From contig NC_061782.1 of assembly GCF_022458985.1 (NCBI RefSeq), forward strand, positions 14,491,172-14,555,171: a DNA stretch of 64,000 nucleotides, written 5' to 3'. A program made the translations under genes and the position numbers. Positions 38,633 through 57,070 of this stretch are shown here, in pieces. Positions within the stretch are counted from its first letter, which is position 1, and the number at the start of each line of letters is the position of its first letter. The notes under the pieces were generated by a model. That model ran no database searches. It worked only from the letters and a program-made list of their open reading frames with translations, and was not told the DNA's origin. The DNA comes from Mugil cephalus (lineage: Eukaryota; Chordata; Actinopteri; Mugiliformes; Mugilidae).

Positions 38633-39079
38633 ATGTCACCAATTAAATGGCTGAACCGTAATCAGAACAAAACTCTTCGCACTATTTTTAAAGTTGACTT
38701 CTTCCCGATTCATCCGGTGCCTCAGCAGGTTCCTTAATATGAAGATGGTTTGGCACGTACAGCACAATATATTTTTACAATATATATATGAAATTATCCT
38801 CCCTTTTGTTTCAACAACAATTCGAGAGAGCACTTTGAACTTGCAAACAAGCGGTTGCCATCTTTCAAGATGGCGTCACCTTCAGGGTCTTCAGGATATG
38901 GCTGTGACAGTAGAAATAAGTGCATTCTGGAGGATAGTTAAAACCTACACATATCATAAGTACGGGTTTGCACACATCGCAGCATCATTTTATCATAGAT
39001 CTGCTATAATTAATACAACATACTGAATAATTGTATTGTAGCAGTATAGTGCACTGTTGAGCGTAACATGCAAACCTGA

Positions 39080-39093
39080 CCACTAGATGGTGT
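39080..39093 (+). promoter_or_regulatory. CTCF-like motif
   Basis: Reads CCACTAGATGGTGT and departs from the CTCF core consensus CCASYAGRKGGCRS mainly at the C after GG. Orientation is rightward, opposite to the motif at 32479. Confidence 0.45.
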
Positions 39094-39571
39094 TTTACGT
39101 TGCACTGCAATGGCTGATGCTACGCTACACGCCGTCCGACGTCGGCTGTGAGTTCAGTCAGCTAAAAGTATTATAACATAAATCTATCCTTAATGCATTT
39201 TTACCATTTTTTTTTTAAAACACAAAACTGTATTAATAATTGTATTCCCAATAAAACACCGCCTGCAATAACTCTTTAAGAAGTTTCCCCAAAGATTGAT
39301 TCTTTGCTGTATTTGCAATTAAAAACTGCAGTGTCATTTATTTTCCATACTCCCGCGTGAATCACTGGTATGCCGAACAGCACATTCAATAAAGTCCTTG
39401 AAATACAAACCACAAGCAGAAACATTTATAAAACAAACAGCAATCACTCTGCTTAAAAAAAACTGCAGCCACACATTCCTTCAGCTGAATATTCAAGCCT
39501 CCTTTTTTCACACCCATACACATTTCTTAATAATTAAATTTCATCATTATGAATCACGGTGCTTTAGGGTT

Positions 39572-39577
39572 TTTATT
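39572..39577 (-). promoter_or_regulatory. hif1an: Candidate poly(A) signal of hif1an
   Basis: TTTATT on the + strand, AATAAA in hif1an sense, about 600 bases after the stop. A second copy at 39337-39342 is an alternative. Confidence 0.35.
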
Positions 39578-40100
39578 GTCTGTGCTTAAGCGTCTCTGAA
39601 CCAAATAAATGATCACTGCCTGAAAGCGTGGAGATAATATGGATAAATATTCCCAAAAACAGTTGTATGTGATATAGATGGAGAGTACAGTAAATCATTC
39701 CAAATGTATGAATCAAACCACATCTGAGTTATTCCACGTATGTCTATTGTATATACAGTATAATACCCCTCGACTCATCCTTTAGTGGTCAAAATGTTGA
39801 GGTTGCTCCAAAGGTACCAATCTCGGACGAATCACAATTAAAGCTAATGCCCAATTAGCTTGAATTGTAAGACTTTTGAGAGCACACTGATTGATGTAGA
39901 AGTGTTTGCCAAATTCAGTCATCGAAAACAAAACAAAACAAAAAAATTCTTCAAGTAGGTCAAATTCCCATTCTTCCCAATTCTGCGTCTTCTGTAATTG
40001 CTGTATTTGCAACGACAATGGCACTTGAAGACTGGATATTTTCAAGATGGCCGCTTACCGCCATGCAGTGATAACGTAGCTCCGAACAGAGAATGCGCAT

Positions 40101-40126
40101 CACACACACACACACGCACACACACA
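40101..40126. repeat. (CA)n microsatellite in hif1an 3' UTR
   Basis: CA repeat with one G interruption, about 55 bases beyond the hif1an stop, so probably transcribed as (TG)n. Confidence 0.85.
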
Positions 40127-40181
40127 GCAGAGTCTGTTTCACATGCACACTGTTTCCGAAAAGCTTTGAGCGAGGAGGCTC

Positions 40182-46460
<6,279 letters not shown>

Positions 46461-46548
46461 TACACGCCGTGTTGACAGCCAGAAAGCCAACGACACGAAC
46501 TAAAATACGAGGAAACGCTTTCAAGATGTTGTGCTCTGCGTATCCGAC

Positions 46549-46565
46549 AGCGACACCTGGTGTGG
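46549..46565 (-). promoter_or_regulatory. CTCF-like motif
   Basis: The - strand reads CACACCAGGTGTCGCT, close to the CTCF core with one change in the GG doublet. It lies about 290 bases upstream of the hif1an ATG. Confidence 0.35.
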
Positions 46566-46604
46566 CGGGTGACTGAAGTCACATGATGTAATAATTCATC
46601 CCTA

Positions 46605-46620
46605 CCACAAGAGGGAGCTG
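46605..46620 (+). promoter_or_regulatory. CTCF-like motif
   Basis: Reads CCACAAGAGGGAGCTG, a good fit to the CTCF core. Together with the opposite motif about 50 bases away it forms a divergent pair. Confidence 0.45.
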
Positions 46621-49600
46621 CCGTACATGATTTTACCCCTTTCTTATTATTCAGAAGAATCAAAAGGAACCATTCCAGTCCTTTAACCTCTTGTCATACC
46701 AGACTTTTTGGAAAGGACATACCCAAAGTAAATTGTTCATGAACATTGTGGGGCTCATACATGCTCTCTGTCTCTTTTGAAAGCCAACACTCTGAAGTTT
46801 GTATCACAAAAGTCAGAATCACTCTAAGTGGTATTGTTCTTGAGTGATCAAACTTAGCACACAGTTAAAAAATAAGAGGTTGTTGGGTTCACCTGAATTT
46901 TTATGTTTTGAAAAAAAAAAACGTGTTGGCTGCGTCTGCTGTCTTGGTATAATCAATAAAATCAGAAGGGAATTGCGTATTGCATGCAGCACTTGCTCAA
47001 ACACAACTTGTGTACAGAGCTCTGACTGGTTCATAAAGCTAGTCCTTTCCCATATACGTCCCAGCAGAATGTTAAAGGGCTAGTGTGCATATACATGTAG
47101 ACGTCTGTATCAACCTTATACTCTTTTTATGTTATTAAATGTATCTTGCAGCTGCACTCTCCCATGCAAATATTGTCATGTTACTTGTTTTACTGTATTC
47201 ATTTTGTGTTTTTTACATACTCTTCTCTGTGGCACACGTGAGCAGCTTGATGAAAAGAAGACATTTACACAACAACATTGCAAAATATATACAAAATCTA
47301 TGCGGTATCAAACATTTTAAACTGTCCTTCGAGGGTGTAAATGTGGTCTACAGTATACTTGTAAGTCAGCAATTAAGTGTTTAAGTAGTAAATAAATAAC
47401 TGTATGAGATGTACTGTAACTTTACTGTCCACATACTTCCTCCACAATATGACACCAGTGTTCCCGCTTTGACTTAAAGCCGAAACACAGCAGCTTTAGA
47501 AAATATAAGTGAGATATACCTAATGACATACATATATATATATATATACATATATATATTCACTCCAGAAGCTCCAGTTCATTTAATGTCACAGCTACAA
47601 GGAACTTTTCACATCACGTGTATACTGGGTACAAAATGGAGGATGACATATTGTTGCAGTTTGACCCGTTGCAACTGCTCTGATAAGGGCCAGACTGTGG
47701 GTTTCTTCATCTGGCACTACGCTTTCTAATAAAGTCAGTGTACATTTAATCAAGTCGCAGTTGAAATACCAATCTTTCATCTATAAAAACTTGTTAACAC
47801 ACATTTTGTTAATATTTGACTCTGTTATAGTGTCCCAGTACAACCTGACACTGAAACACAAAACAAGGATCCTGAAAGTGGTTGAGCAGTTGGCAGTCAT
47901 TTTTGTTTTTGTTATTTTCATTCTCCCACTTCCACTTGTGTTTTATGTTAGACAAATCAAAATGTCTGCTGTGTACAAACGTCTGTGGTGTATTTTTTTT
48001 TCCATAGTTTGGAACTGCAGCTTTTGAAGAGTTGTAGAGAATCACCAGTGGTGTATAATAAACAACACAGTGCAGCCTGTCCCGCGGTCTTTGTCTACCT
48101 CCCTGCCAGAAAATATGGTAATGGAAGGCTGAGCAAACACCTCTGAAATCCTGAGCCAATATTTAACCATGGTCATCATAGCCTCAGCATTACTACATTG
48201 ATCACTTGGTGATCACTCTCCATGTCACAGCAGTGCACACTGTACCTTGCTCAGTGGTCTGCTGACAGAGCCTTGCTTTGTTTCATCAGTGCCTCACTGG
48301 TTTTGAACTAGATGGGACGCCTCTTATCAATCACTTTGATCACCGCTAGTTCGTATTTTAACCTTTCAACATTATGCAAAACACACGAGCCTTTCCCAAT
48401 TGGCCCTATGTGTTGTTTTTATTGAGTCAGGCTTTATCAGTAGATTTCCATGGCAGGGGCTCCCTGGTGGGTTCCCATGCTCTGTGTTTCCTGTGCAGAT
48501 CAGTGAGCTGAGCTGAGCTGATCCGTCTGACGCTCTTCTCCCCCCCTCCCCACACACCTCCCCTCTGGTTCTTTGCAGATACCCAGAGCCAGGAGACTGA
48601 ACACCCTGGTGAGTCACAAGAAGCATGTATCTCAGTCCTGCCGATGGAAACGAACATCGCTGTCTGCTCTGCGAAAGTGGAGGTGCTCACACTGATTGTT
48701 AGGAGCCAAATGTGACTCCATTTAAACTGCTAAAGGAAGGCGGACACCTACACATGTGGTCAGAGATCGTATGTCTCAAATGTGACCTCGGTGCATCCCA
48801 GGGGTGTTGACTGTTACGGTGGCCAGTTGCACTCTGATTAAATGTACTTAATACACGGTTTGAGCAGGCCCAAAGAGATCGTTTTGGTGTCTTTCTAAGC
48901 TAGAAAAAGCGTCTTGAGGTTCTATTTGAGATCAGCCATGACCATCCTTCCTGCAGAAACCTGGATCTATTTACGTAAGTGAGAAGCTCCTTTGTGTTTT
49001 TGTTTATCGGGGAAACTTTTAGCTGGTGTCCTGCTTTGCTCTTATCGCTACTGCAGATGATAAAAAACGGGCTCAGTAAGACGATTAGGAAGGCTGGCTC
49101 AGTGACTGGCCTTGTCCCAGATTTACTTGAGGTGCAGAGAAGAGAAAAGGACAAATTAAAAATGACTAGCGATGCCTCACTAGTGTTCGCTAGTTCTTTC
49201 CAGCAGCGGTCACATTTCCGATGAACATTTTAGAGGTGGTAAAGATCATGACTTAAATGCTTTGCTGTCCAATTTTTAATACAACGCCCATAATATTTAC
49301 TGCTTCTGTGGGCTGAATGAGTGGAAATTGAGTTCTGTCACGGAGAATTAATATGTCTGTTTAATTAATCTTAATCTTTTAATACAGTTATTACAAACAA
49401 ATTAGAAAATACAACACGGACAATCACGGATCTGACAGGGTTTTGTAAACCCGAGCACATGCTAGACATGGCACTCATTTGTACTCATCTGTGTTGGCTT
49501 TCTCTCACATTCACGCTGACCCTCGCCCCTCTAGGTGTTGTAGGTCCAAAACCCCTAAGCCATAAATCCTATTAGTCAAGGATTCTTTGAAGCATTATAA

Positions 49601-50580
49601 GTCGCTTTCCCAGCTTTAATTGTTTGCATTATCAATTGCTACCTGACAGATATCAATCTCCACTGTGTATGTTTTCTTTTCTTCGTATAATTGTATGTGG
49701 TTCGTTCCTAAGTATTTATACCAACAGCAGTAAAGTGAACGGCCTTTTCATATTTTATCTCTTGTGTTTCCAGATGAAAAGTTCAAACAGATTATTTAGG
49801 ATTTGAAGGAAAGCATAAAATCCTGCTGCTCCTCGACAGCGTCTCCTCTCTCCCAGTAACCTCGGGCTCATGCCTTATCGCAGATTAAAAATGGCAGCGT
49901 CGGCCCGAGAGACGGAAGTTCAGACCCCTCGGTCAAAGGTCATGTCACTCTGTGCTCGTGGGGAAATTGTACGCCTGAGTCATGATCGACACTACGCTGT
50001 TTCACACGTCAATTACAGCATCCGTTCCGAGCACCTTTCACGCGTTGGTGTGGAGGTGCATTCGTAAATAAGACAAAGACAAATTAGTGTAAGTTTCCCA
50101 AACTGTGGTGTCTGGCTGTTCGTGTCGATCTCATGGCCTGCTCATAGCCATGGGTTATGAACATGTGAGCAAAAACAAATAGAAACACACGGTGTGCTAC
50201 AGCAGGGCAAAAGGTTAAGGGTCAATTTACTTTTCAAGCTAAGACATCCTTCTGGTTTCTCCCAGCTGAGTCCAGCCTATGATATTACCCTCCAGGTTAA
50301 ACATAGACATAGGTTTAAACGTTGCCTATTAGAGCGATGCCTTTTTTTTTTTTTTTTTTCCTCTCTGCTGCTGATGCACAGACACGTCAAACTGCTGAAC
50401 TTTTCCCACACTTTGTGCGGTATCAGCAGGCTTCTTTATTTATTTATTTAAATATGAATGGGAGGAAACTTCTGCTGATGGTGAATCGTGGCGCACATAG
50501 CAAATTTAAAAGTGTCGGCGTCAAGTTTAACCCAAAACCGTGCCCTGATTCTATTTTTTGCGTTACCTTTGAGTATGCTG
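46621..50580. other. Intergenic between hif1an and wnt8b, proximal part
   Basis: AT-rich with an (AT)n tract at 47531-47559 and a T run at 50341-50359. No exon of sec31b or ndufb8, which occupy this interval in human, is recognisable. Confidence 0.5.
47531..47559. repeat. (AT)n microsatellite
   Basis: TA dinucleotide tract with one CA interruption. Confidence 0.85.
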
Positions 50581-51470
50581 AATGAACATTTTGACATGTC
50601 TCCGTTGTACTCTCTTACGCAGCAAATTGCAGACCTTCCACAGAGCCACGGGGCTAAAGCTTGGTATGCCGGGCCTTTTGTTGGTGAGAGGGGCTTTTGC
50701 TGCATGCCAGGCCGAGCAATCCGGCCCGGCCCACAGGGGTCATCAGAGGAGAGAGGAGTTTTGATTATGATCATTATTTGGTAAATAAGATGTCAACAAG
50801 GTGTTTCCTTGACACTTTATTGAGTAAAAGGAGGAAGGTGCAGAAATGAACGCCCCCTTCTCAATGGGAGCTCTAATCTCCCCTTTCATGTCTCTTCTTG
50901 TCTGAAGGGTTTCGGCCTCGGCTGCCATGTGCTAGTCTGCCTGGGCCTGGCACTTCTTATTTGCAGGTGGGGTGAGTATCCTGGCAAGCATGTGTTTATA
51001 AAACCCACTTGTTTGGGCACAATACTTGAACTAACTTCTTTTGAGCGAACAGTGTGAATCTGTGCAAAGCCTTTTCCCAAAGTCCTTTAGAAGGCGACAG
51101 CCCATTGAGAGTGGAGAAGAAGGGATTACCTTCCTCGACAGTGGTGCATTTCCGAGAGAGCTGATTAGCTCTGCATTCATTGTTAAATCGAGCAAAGGAA
51201 GGCCCTAGAGGAGTGAAAGGATCCAAATAGGTGGGCCCAGAAATAAAACAGCCACAGGAAGCCTCGCACAGGCAGCCCAAAGTTTTCCCAACATTTCTTT
51301 CCCCCACTCCTAAGGAGGTGCGGCGTGAAAAAGGAGATTAGCATACAAAATTAGAGGCGGGATGATTTTTAAGGGCAACTTGCCTCATGCCCTCCACCCC
51401 CAGGGCCCTACTCTGTCTGGACAAAGTTAATTAAACTAGTATTAAACAGTGAAGAAACTTCCAAGTGCTC
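50581..51470. other. Non-coding block, CNE-like, downstream of wnt8b
   Basis: About 0.9 kb of repeat-free, GC-balanced DNA without exon signals, on the 3' side of wnt8b. Such texture next to a developmental gene suggests an enhancer, but conservation was not tested. Confidence 0.35.
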
Positions 51471-52417
51471 AGGAGTTAGGGGGCTCTTTGAGGATTACCA
51501 TGATGAGGGAGAGAACGGGAGGTATTTGTTGAGGCGAAATTGAGAGAGGCGTGATGGAAGGAAGAGTACGCTGGAGAGCTTTGTATTCTTGCTGGTTAGC
51601 CTCCGAGTATCCTAACCTCAGTGGGAGCGGCGCAAGGAGCGAGATCGCGCTTACTAGGTGAAGAAGGATGAGCACTTACGTCTGGCTGAGTGATACACAC
51701 CACCGGAGGGTTTATTATTCTTTCATTACATTTTAATAGAAAACAGAGGAAGCTAGCAATAACGCAAAACTAGGAAATGCTGTGCAATAAATTAACAATG
51801 TACAGTACAAAGTGCTTCATTTTATGTACAATTAAATACATCGGGAGGGCAGCAAAGGTCAGGGCGCGCCAGATGATGGGAAGGGGAAACTGTGACCGAA
51901 AATGTCAAAATGCATTTCTGTAAAATTGATACTAAACGGTGTTTGTTGTAATATACGAGGATGACGTGAGGACACATGTTTGACAGACTTTGAAAAAAAA
52001 AGTTATCTAGCCGGATCATCTGTCAGTCATCCTTTTTCCTTTTTCTTTTGTTTTTTTGTGTCACAATAAATACAAAAAGCTGTGGAGAATTTTTGAAGTT
52101 GGAGGAAACATGCCCGGTGGCTTTTCAAAATTTTGTCAAAAATATAAAAATATATCTGCATTTATACCAAAAAATTTAAAAAAAAAAATACTACAAAGGT
52201 GTAAAAGTTCTGCTTTCCTTAGTTGCAAAACATTTGGCGTGCACAAAGCCATAATGTGGCTTTGGCTTTCAACACAGAAACAAACAATGAAGATCGTCTG
52301 AAATTATATTTTTGTCCAAAGTACACAATATCTGAACATGCACAGGGAGTGTGGGTGTCGGCAGGAGCTGCAGTGGCGTGAGTGTGATGATAGCATGCAG
52401 AGCGGTGATGGAGACGC
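51471..52417 (-). other. wnt8b: wnt8b 3' UTR and downstream flank
   Basis: AT-rich sequence after the wnt8b stop. Most of it is probably 3' UTR if the poly(A) signal at 51711 is used. No other exon seen. Confidence 0.4.
51711..51716 (-). promoter_or_regulatory. wnt8b: Candidate poly(A) signal of wnt8b
   Basis: AATAAA in wnt8b sense about 700 bases after the stop. An ATTAAA variant at 51732-51737 lies beside it. Confidence 0.4.
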
Positions 52418-52987
52418 TCAGTGCTTCTTCCTCAGTCTGAGGCTCTTGCGTCGGCTGCCAGCGCTCTCGTTCCTTCCCCTCTGACCTCCTTTCTTTACGC
52501 AAAAGTACTTGGTTACTGTCTTTCTGCATTGCTCGCACTTCACGGCGCAGCACCAGTGGAATTTGCAGTTGCAGCTCGACACCATCTCGGCTTTGCGCTC
52601 CTCCACGGCCAGCCCGCACTCGCCGCACAGTCTCTTGCAGCTCCGTTTCTCCCACTTGCTCAAGTTCTTGCCCTTCTTCAGGCACTCGCGGCCCTCCGTG
52701 CCCGGCAGGCCCAGCGTGCGATTTTCCAGGCAGTAATCTGGGGAGTCTTCGAGGTGGACCAGCTCCTTGCGGGAGATGGAGCTGAAGGTCTCGGCGATGG
52801 CCCCTCGGCTGGCTGCGCTGTTCCCCGCTCCCCGTAGAAGGTCCACTTTCAGAGCCCTGTGGTACTTCTCCTTCAAGTAGTTCCCCACCTCCCTAAACTC
52901 GGGCAGCTGCAGCCAGCAGGTCTGAGTCGTGCAGCTTCCTGATACCCCGTGGCACTTGCATGTCCTCTGCATGGTCCCCTTAACCGC
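52418..52987 (-). CDS. wnt8b: wnt8b exon 6, acylation site and Cys-rich domain (residues 172-360)
   Basis: Large terminal exon with [13 protein letters not shown] (Ser187 acylation site), [13 protein letters not shown], and the paired-cysteine C-terminal domain. Stop TGA at 52420-52418. The very basic last about 20 residues differ from human. Confidence 0.98.
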   Translation of the reverse strand, partial: AVKGTMQRTCKCHGVSGSCTTQTCWLQLPEFREVGNYLKEKYHRALKVDLLRGAGNSAASRGAIAETFSSISRKELVHLEDSPDYCLENRTLGLPGTEGRECLKKGKNLSKWEKRSCKRLCGECGLAVEERKAEMVSSCNCKFHWCCAVKCEQCRKTVTKYFCVKKGGQRGRNESAGSRRKSLRLRKKH

Positions 52988-55900
52988 CTGCAAAGGGAAA
53001 GGGAAGATTTGCTTTATTTAAATGTATTCACAGTGAAAAAAAACAAAAACGTGTGTGTTTGAGTGAGTATGCACGTGTATTCATATCTACGCATAGGTCT
53101 AGGTGCGCATTAAACCTTCACTGGTCCTTGTATTGTATTCACAATGTTTTCCAGCTACGTGAAAATGGGTGCGAATACACCGAAAGAAAGAAATGATAGC
53201 TTGTAGGTTCATTGCTGAGTTTCTTTGTCGCAGAGCGTTTGAAAAGGGGCGTTTTCTTTTGCGCGAGCAGGGGATGAACTCTCTGTTGAGGTGAGGCTGA
53301 ATCAAAGTTTCACATTGAGTTCCATTGTCCCCCCAGAATAAATAGGAGTATTTATTTAGCATGTTCATTATCAACATGTTTTCTGGTGTGAGGAGACCCA
53401 ATGGAGAGTCCCATTGAGTGGAGAAATGAAAAAAAAGGGAGTTTTTCTCTCTTTCTGTCCCCATTTTTTTCTGTTACAATGATGCTCCAGGTGCCATGGG
53501 GATCCCAGGGCCCAACAGGGGGGAGCAAAGGCACCGTAAACAAAGAGCACTTCAGCTGCACGCCTGTGGTCCCCTCAGACTCCCTCGGGGCCAAACAAAG
53601 ACCAACATAAATGTGGGATCCTTATTGCAAGAATAAAAACTAAACACTTATTTTAAAAAGCAGAATAATACAGAATGCAGTGCAATGTCTGGCTCCCCAG
53701 GATCTCTAATTAAGCTTGCACCAGTGATCCTGAGATTCTTGAGTTGAGGTATTGTCATAAGGAGCATTCAGCGATGGTAAATAGGCCCTTCTGGTACACC
53801 GAACACGCTGTTATTATTGGGGACGAGTGGCACCTCACTTATAGCGACGTGAAAGGGATGCTTGGGTGGCACACTCAGTGTAATTCGGAGCAGGGGGGGG
53901 GGGGAAATGATTCAAAAGGTGCTTTACACTCAGCAATCAGTTGGAGGGCCATCAGAGATTCACGAAATTTCAACCCACTTGCCACCCAGTTTAAATACTG
54001 TATGCTCCAAATAAAGCCCGTGCTACATCTTACACTAGGGGCTCATCTGTCGTGTTCAAGTTAATCCAGCCACAGAATTAACAGCACTACTACTGTACCT
54101 TGCGGCCAGCCTCGTTATTATGGAGATTCATGGCGGCTCGAGCATCCTGCCCGGTCTCCAAGGCATCAACAAATTGTTTGGAGATGGCCTCGCCAAAGCC
54201 AACGTTGTCACTGCAGCCGCCCCAGAGCCAGCCATGACCACCTAGGAGGGGGGATAAAAGGATACACTTGTTACGATAAACCCTATAAATCTCTCTTTCA
54301 CATCTTATCTTCTTCAACTGCTATCTATGCAGGCATGTGTGCATTTCTCTGACCTCTTTGTCCGTTCCTGCTGTCATCGCAGCCACAGTTGTCAAAGTCT
54401 CCAAGACTGCAGTTCCTGGTCAGGGTGTACATCACTCCAGCAGAGCTGATGGCATGGACGAACGCTGTCTCTCGGTTTGCTGCCAACACAGAGACTCGTT
54501 GATGACAAAAATCACTTTACACATTATATTACACTCTCCTTTAGGAACTAGATTTTACGTGTTTAGCCTGATTATTTTTTTATGAGAAATTGTTTAAAAA
54601 GCTTTTAAACAATTCCTAAAATGTGCCTGAATTAAGCAGACTTTTTATTGTCTAACATATTTGATCCTTCGTTCTCGTGCCTCTCTGTATATTGCTTTTA
54701 TACACTGCAAATAGAGGCCGCGATTCCGGGGGATGCTGTGAATTAGGGGATGGATTAGCGTGTTTGTTTTTCCTCCGGCGACGGTAACCACTGTAACTTT
54801 CCAAAGGGGTGCGGAAACTTTTGTCTGAGCAGTCACAAAGGGGGCAAAACTCTTTCTTAATGAAACAAGCACACACTTACGAAACAAACAAAATCGAGTG
54901 CAGACAGACCTAGCTGGCGTGCAGAAACACTGGAGCTGGCGTTAAGGTCGGGTCAGACTCTGGGGAGTCTGGACTTACCGCTGCGCAGGCTGCTGTGCGT
55001 GGACAGCTGCAGAGCTCTCTCGGGGCAGTTCCAGCGATCCCATGCAAACTGGTACTTGCACTCCTCTATGCCGCTCTGAGCTCCTGCCGCCACGCTGCTT
55101 GAGTAGATCAGGTACGCCTGCAGCAGCACAGATAAGACATGATAACAATTCTTCAAACGACACACGGGATAGTTCGACTTCCAGCAATGGCAGAGTGATT
55201 TCTGAAAATTACTTTTTCTTATTCATAGCCTGATGTACTGTAGATGAAGAAGGACATTTGCATCTAGTTGCATCCCAGTAAATCTGACCCTTTACACTGG
55301 AATTAAGAGCATGTGGTGCAGTATCTATCAGTGATTCTTTTCTGCACCAATAAAAGATTAAGAGTGGTTGCTGAATTAGTCCCGGGTGCATAATTTGTTC
55401 AGGTATCTATATCTACATTTCACATAATTTTTTCTGAGTTCATCAGATATTAAAAAAATAAAACAAGAAATGCTTTTGCGACTCTGTTGTCTTGGACCCA
55501 TTGTCTTTCTCCTAAGGTTTTAATTTTAAACTCCAGTATTTTAGAGATTTTGACAATGATTGGACAAAACATGACAAAAACCCTGCAAGCTGATAATATC
55601 ATACTTTGTTAAACTACCAAATGCAATGAATATTTTTATTTTTGTTGTTTTTTTATTATAAACCAGTGCGCTCTGGGCTCGGCCTTCGCCTGCCACTCCG
55701 CTTCTTGTTCAGTCTGTGTGAATGATAATATAACTAATATGTCTCAAGTGGCCTTCAGGGAGATGGAGCACCACCTCTTTCACAGGGGCCTGGCTCGCTA
55801 ATGATGACCACCCACTACAGCAGTGCCGGCCCTTGCCTCTTTACACATTCAGCCCTCGGATACACAGAGCCTCTGATTAAGGTCAAGTGTACAGAAGGGG

Positions 55901-56832
55901 GGAAAGGAAAAAAATACACAAAAGGCCAAGAATATCACTGATATAGCGGCATTGTTGCATCCACACAGGTACCAGTGCTTGTCCACACACTTGTAGTTGA
56001 GATATCGCAAGAAGCACGGCTTCTCTCCCTCAGAAGATCAAAAGAGAGTTGGCTTACCTTGGGTCCGGTCATCAAGAAATTATTCACTGACCTGGAAAAG
56101 AAGACAGCTTATTCACTCGGGGAAGCTCAGTGTTCGTCACAAATTCCTCCGCTAACATCTCTCATTAGTGCAGTTTGTAACATGTTAAACTGTGACACAA
56201 GCGGACATCCAAACCCATGTGAACCATGAACCGTGGATTTGTGAAAAGGTTTTAGGAATTTAAGAAATTAGAGTCCAGTTGGATTCAATTTATCATTTTA
56301 ACTTGTTAGAAATGCGTTTAACAAACGATAATGTTACTTCCTTGTTTAAATCATCACGATTGCTTTATAAAACATAATTACTCATTCATATAAATGATTT
56401 TAATCCATCATGCCAACTGCTTAAGTGTAAATAGGTTGTGAATAAATGGATTTTAGTCCAGATCAGTTGTTGTCCTTTCCAGAACCCCCTAATAACAAAT
56501 CAAAGGCAATTTTCACAACATGACAACCAAAATTTATTCTTTTTAAATAGCCTACAACTACTCTATTTATTAACCACTGATAAACAGCTTTTACCCTTAA
56601 ATAGTAGCTGCACTGATGTAATTAATTAAGTAAATCCAGTTACAATTTTTGTCATTTAACACATTTGCCCGTGCGGTTAGTTATGTAAGTGTAACCATTT
56701 ATGAGCAGACTGGACTTCAGGACTAGCATTTAATAGACAGAACATTTCATAAGAAACTTACCAACAGCAGTAAGACCTCATGTGAGTCAGGAGGATGAAA
56801 GTGTAATAGAAAACCTCCAAATGCATGAACAT
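52418..56832 (-). CDS. wnt8b: Wnt8b secreted signalling protein (6 coding exons)
   Basis: Exons in order of translation: 56832-56762, 56091-56058, 55117-54979, 54479-54354, 54241-54099, 52987-52418. They join in frame to 360 aa (human WNT8B 351), all GT-AG. Wnt8b is a secreted lipid-modified ligand for Frizzled/LRP5/6 acting through beta-catenin; family knowledge places it in forebrain and hypothalamus patterning. Visible are a hydrophobic signal peptide (about residues 1-24), the [10 protein letters not shown] motif, sequons at Asn104 (NCS) and Asn260 (NRT), the CHGVSGSC acylation site with Ser187, the WLWGGCSDN motif, and the cysteine-rich C-terminal domain ending CKFHWCC...YFC. A basic tail ([11 protein letters not shown]) follows. 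The start ATG has A at -3 and precedes the signal peptide. WNT8B rather than WNT8A is indicated by near-identity with human WNT8B and by scd next door. Confidence 0.98.
52988..54098. other. wnt8b: wnt8b intron 5
   Basis: Intron with a 12-bp G run (53893-53904). No further exon seen. Confidence 0.7.
54099..54241 (-). CDS. wnt8b: wnt8b exon 5 (residues 124-171)
   Basis: Encodes [20 protein letters not shown] and [10 protein letters not shown]. The intron before it is only 112 bp. Confidence 0.98.
54354..54479 (-). CDS. wnt8b: wnt8b exon 4 (residues 82-124)
   Basis: Encodes [20 protein letters not shown] and the sequon NCS, then [12 protein letters not shown]. Donor AGAG|GTCAGA is weak but keeps the frame. 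Confidence 0.97.
54979..55117 (-). CDS. wnt8b: wnt8b exon 3 (residues 36-82)
   Basis: Encodes [16 protein letters not shown] and the Wnt hallmark [15 protein letters not shown], nearly identical to human. Confidence 0.98.
55118..56057. other. wnt8b: wnt8b intron 2
   Basis: Unique intronic sequence with no exon. The part about 55660-55900 is repeat-poor and could hold a regulatory element. Confidence 0.6.
56058..56091 (-). CDS. wnt8b: wnt8b exon 2 (residues 24-35)
   Basis: A 34-bp microexon-like piece encoding [12 protein letters not shown], identical to human over this stretch. Acceptor TTCCAG, donor AAG|GTAAGC. Confidence 0.96.
56762..56832 (-). CDS. wnt8b: wnt8b exon 1, signal peptide (residues 1-24)
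   Basis: Encodes [20 protein letters not shown] and CC; the Trp24 codon is split. The signal sequence is not conserved with human, as usual. Confidence 0.93.
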
Positions 56833-57070
56833 CCTGACAGGTGAACTCGCCCGGAGCCTGCGGACTGCGTGACGATGGAGAGGAAACTGAGCTACGGCAG
56901 CGCACCAAACTTCACCAGGGCTTCCAGGATTCAAGGAGGGGGCTCTGAAATGGAGCTGCTCTCGTCCCAACAAGAGATTATCTGCTTAATTAAAGATTTT
57001 CCCCCTTCTTACTCCCTCGGCCAATCAGAAGTATTGCACCGAGGAGCGACTGCAATGATCAAAAGGGCAC
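56833..57070 (-). promoter_or_regulatory. wnt8b: wnt8b promoter region
   Basis: Immediately upstream of the start codon are a palindromic TTAATTAA (56986-56993) that could serve as a TATA substitute, a CCAAT box (57021-57025) and a near-TCF/LEF word TGATCAAAAG (57056-57065). The start site is not determined. Confidence 0.4.

Larger units (their letters stand above)
36662..40181. other. Convergent 3' region between cuedc2 and hif1an
   Basis: Holds both 3' UTRs and the gap between them. It is AT-rich with a GT repeat, a long T run and a CA repeat. No further exon is seen. A CTCF-like motif lies at 39080-39093. Confidence 0.6.

Noticed and set aside
52421..52837. 138-codon open frame on the + strand
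   Set aside because: Antisense shadow of wnt8b exon 6, Ala/Leu-rich because of the GC-rich complementary codons.
56833..56973. In-frame N-terminal extension of wnt8b
   Set aside because: The upstream codon is TTG; the ATG at 56832 begins a proper signal peptide.
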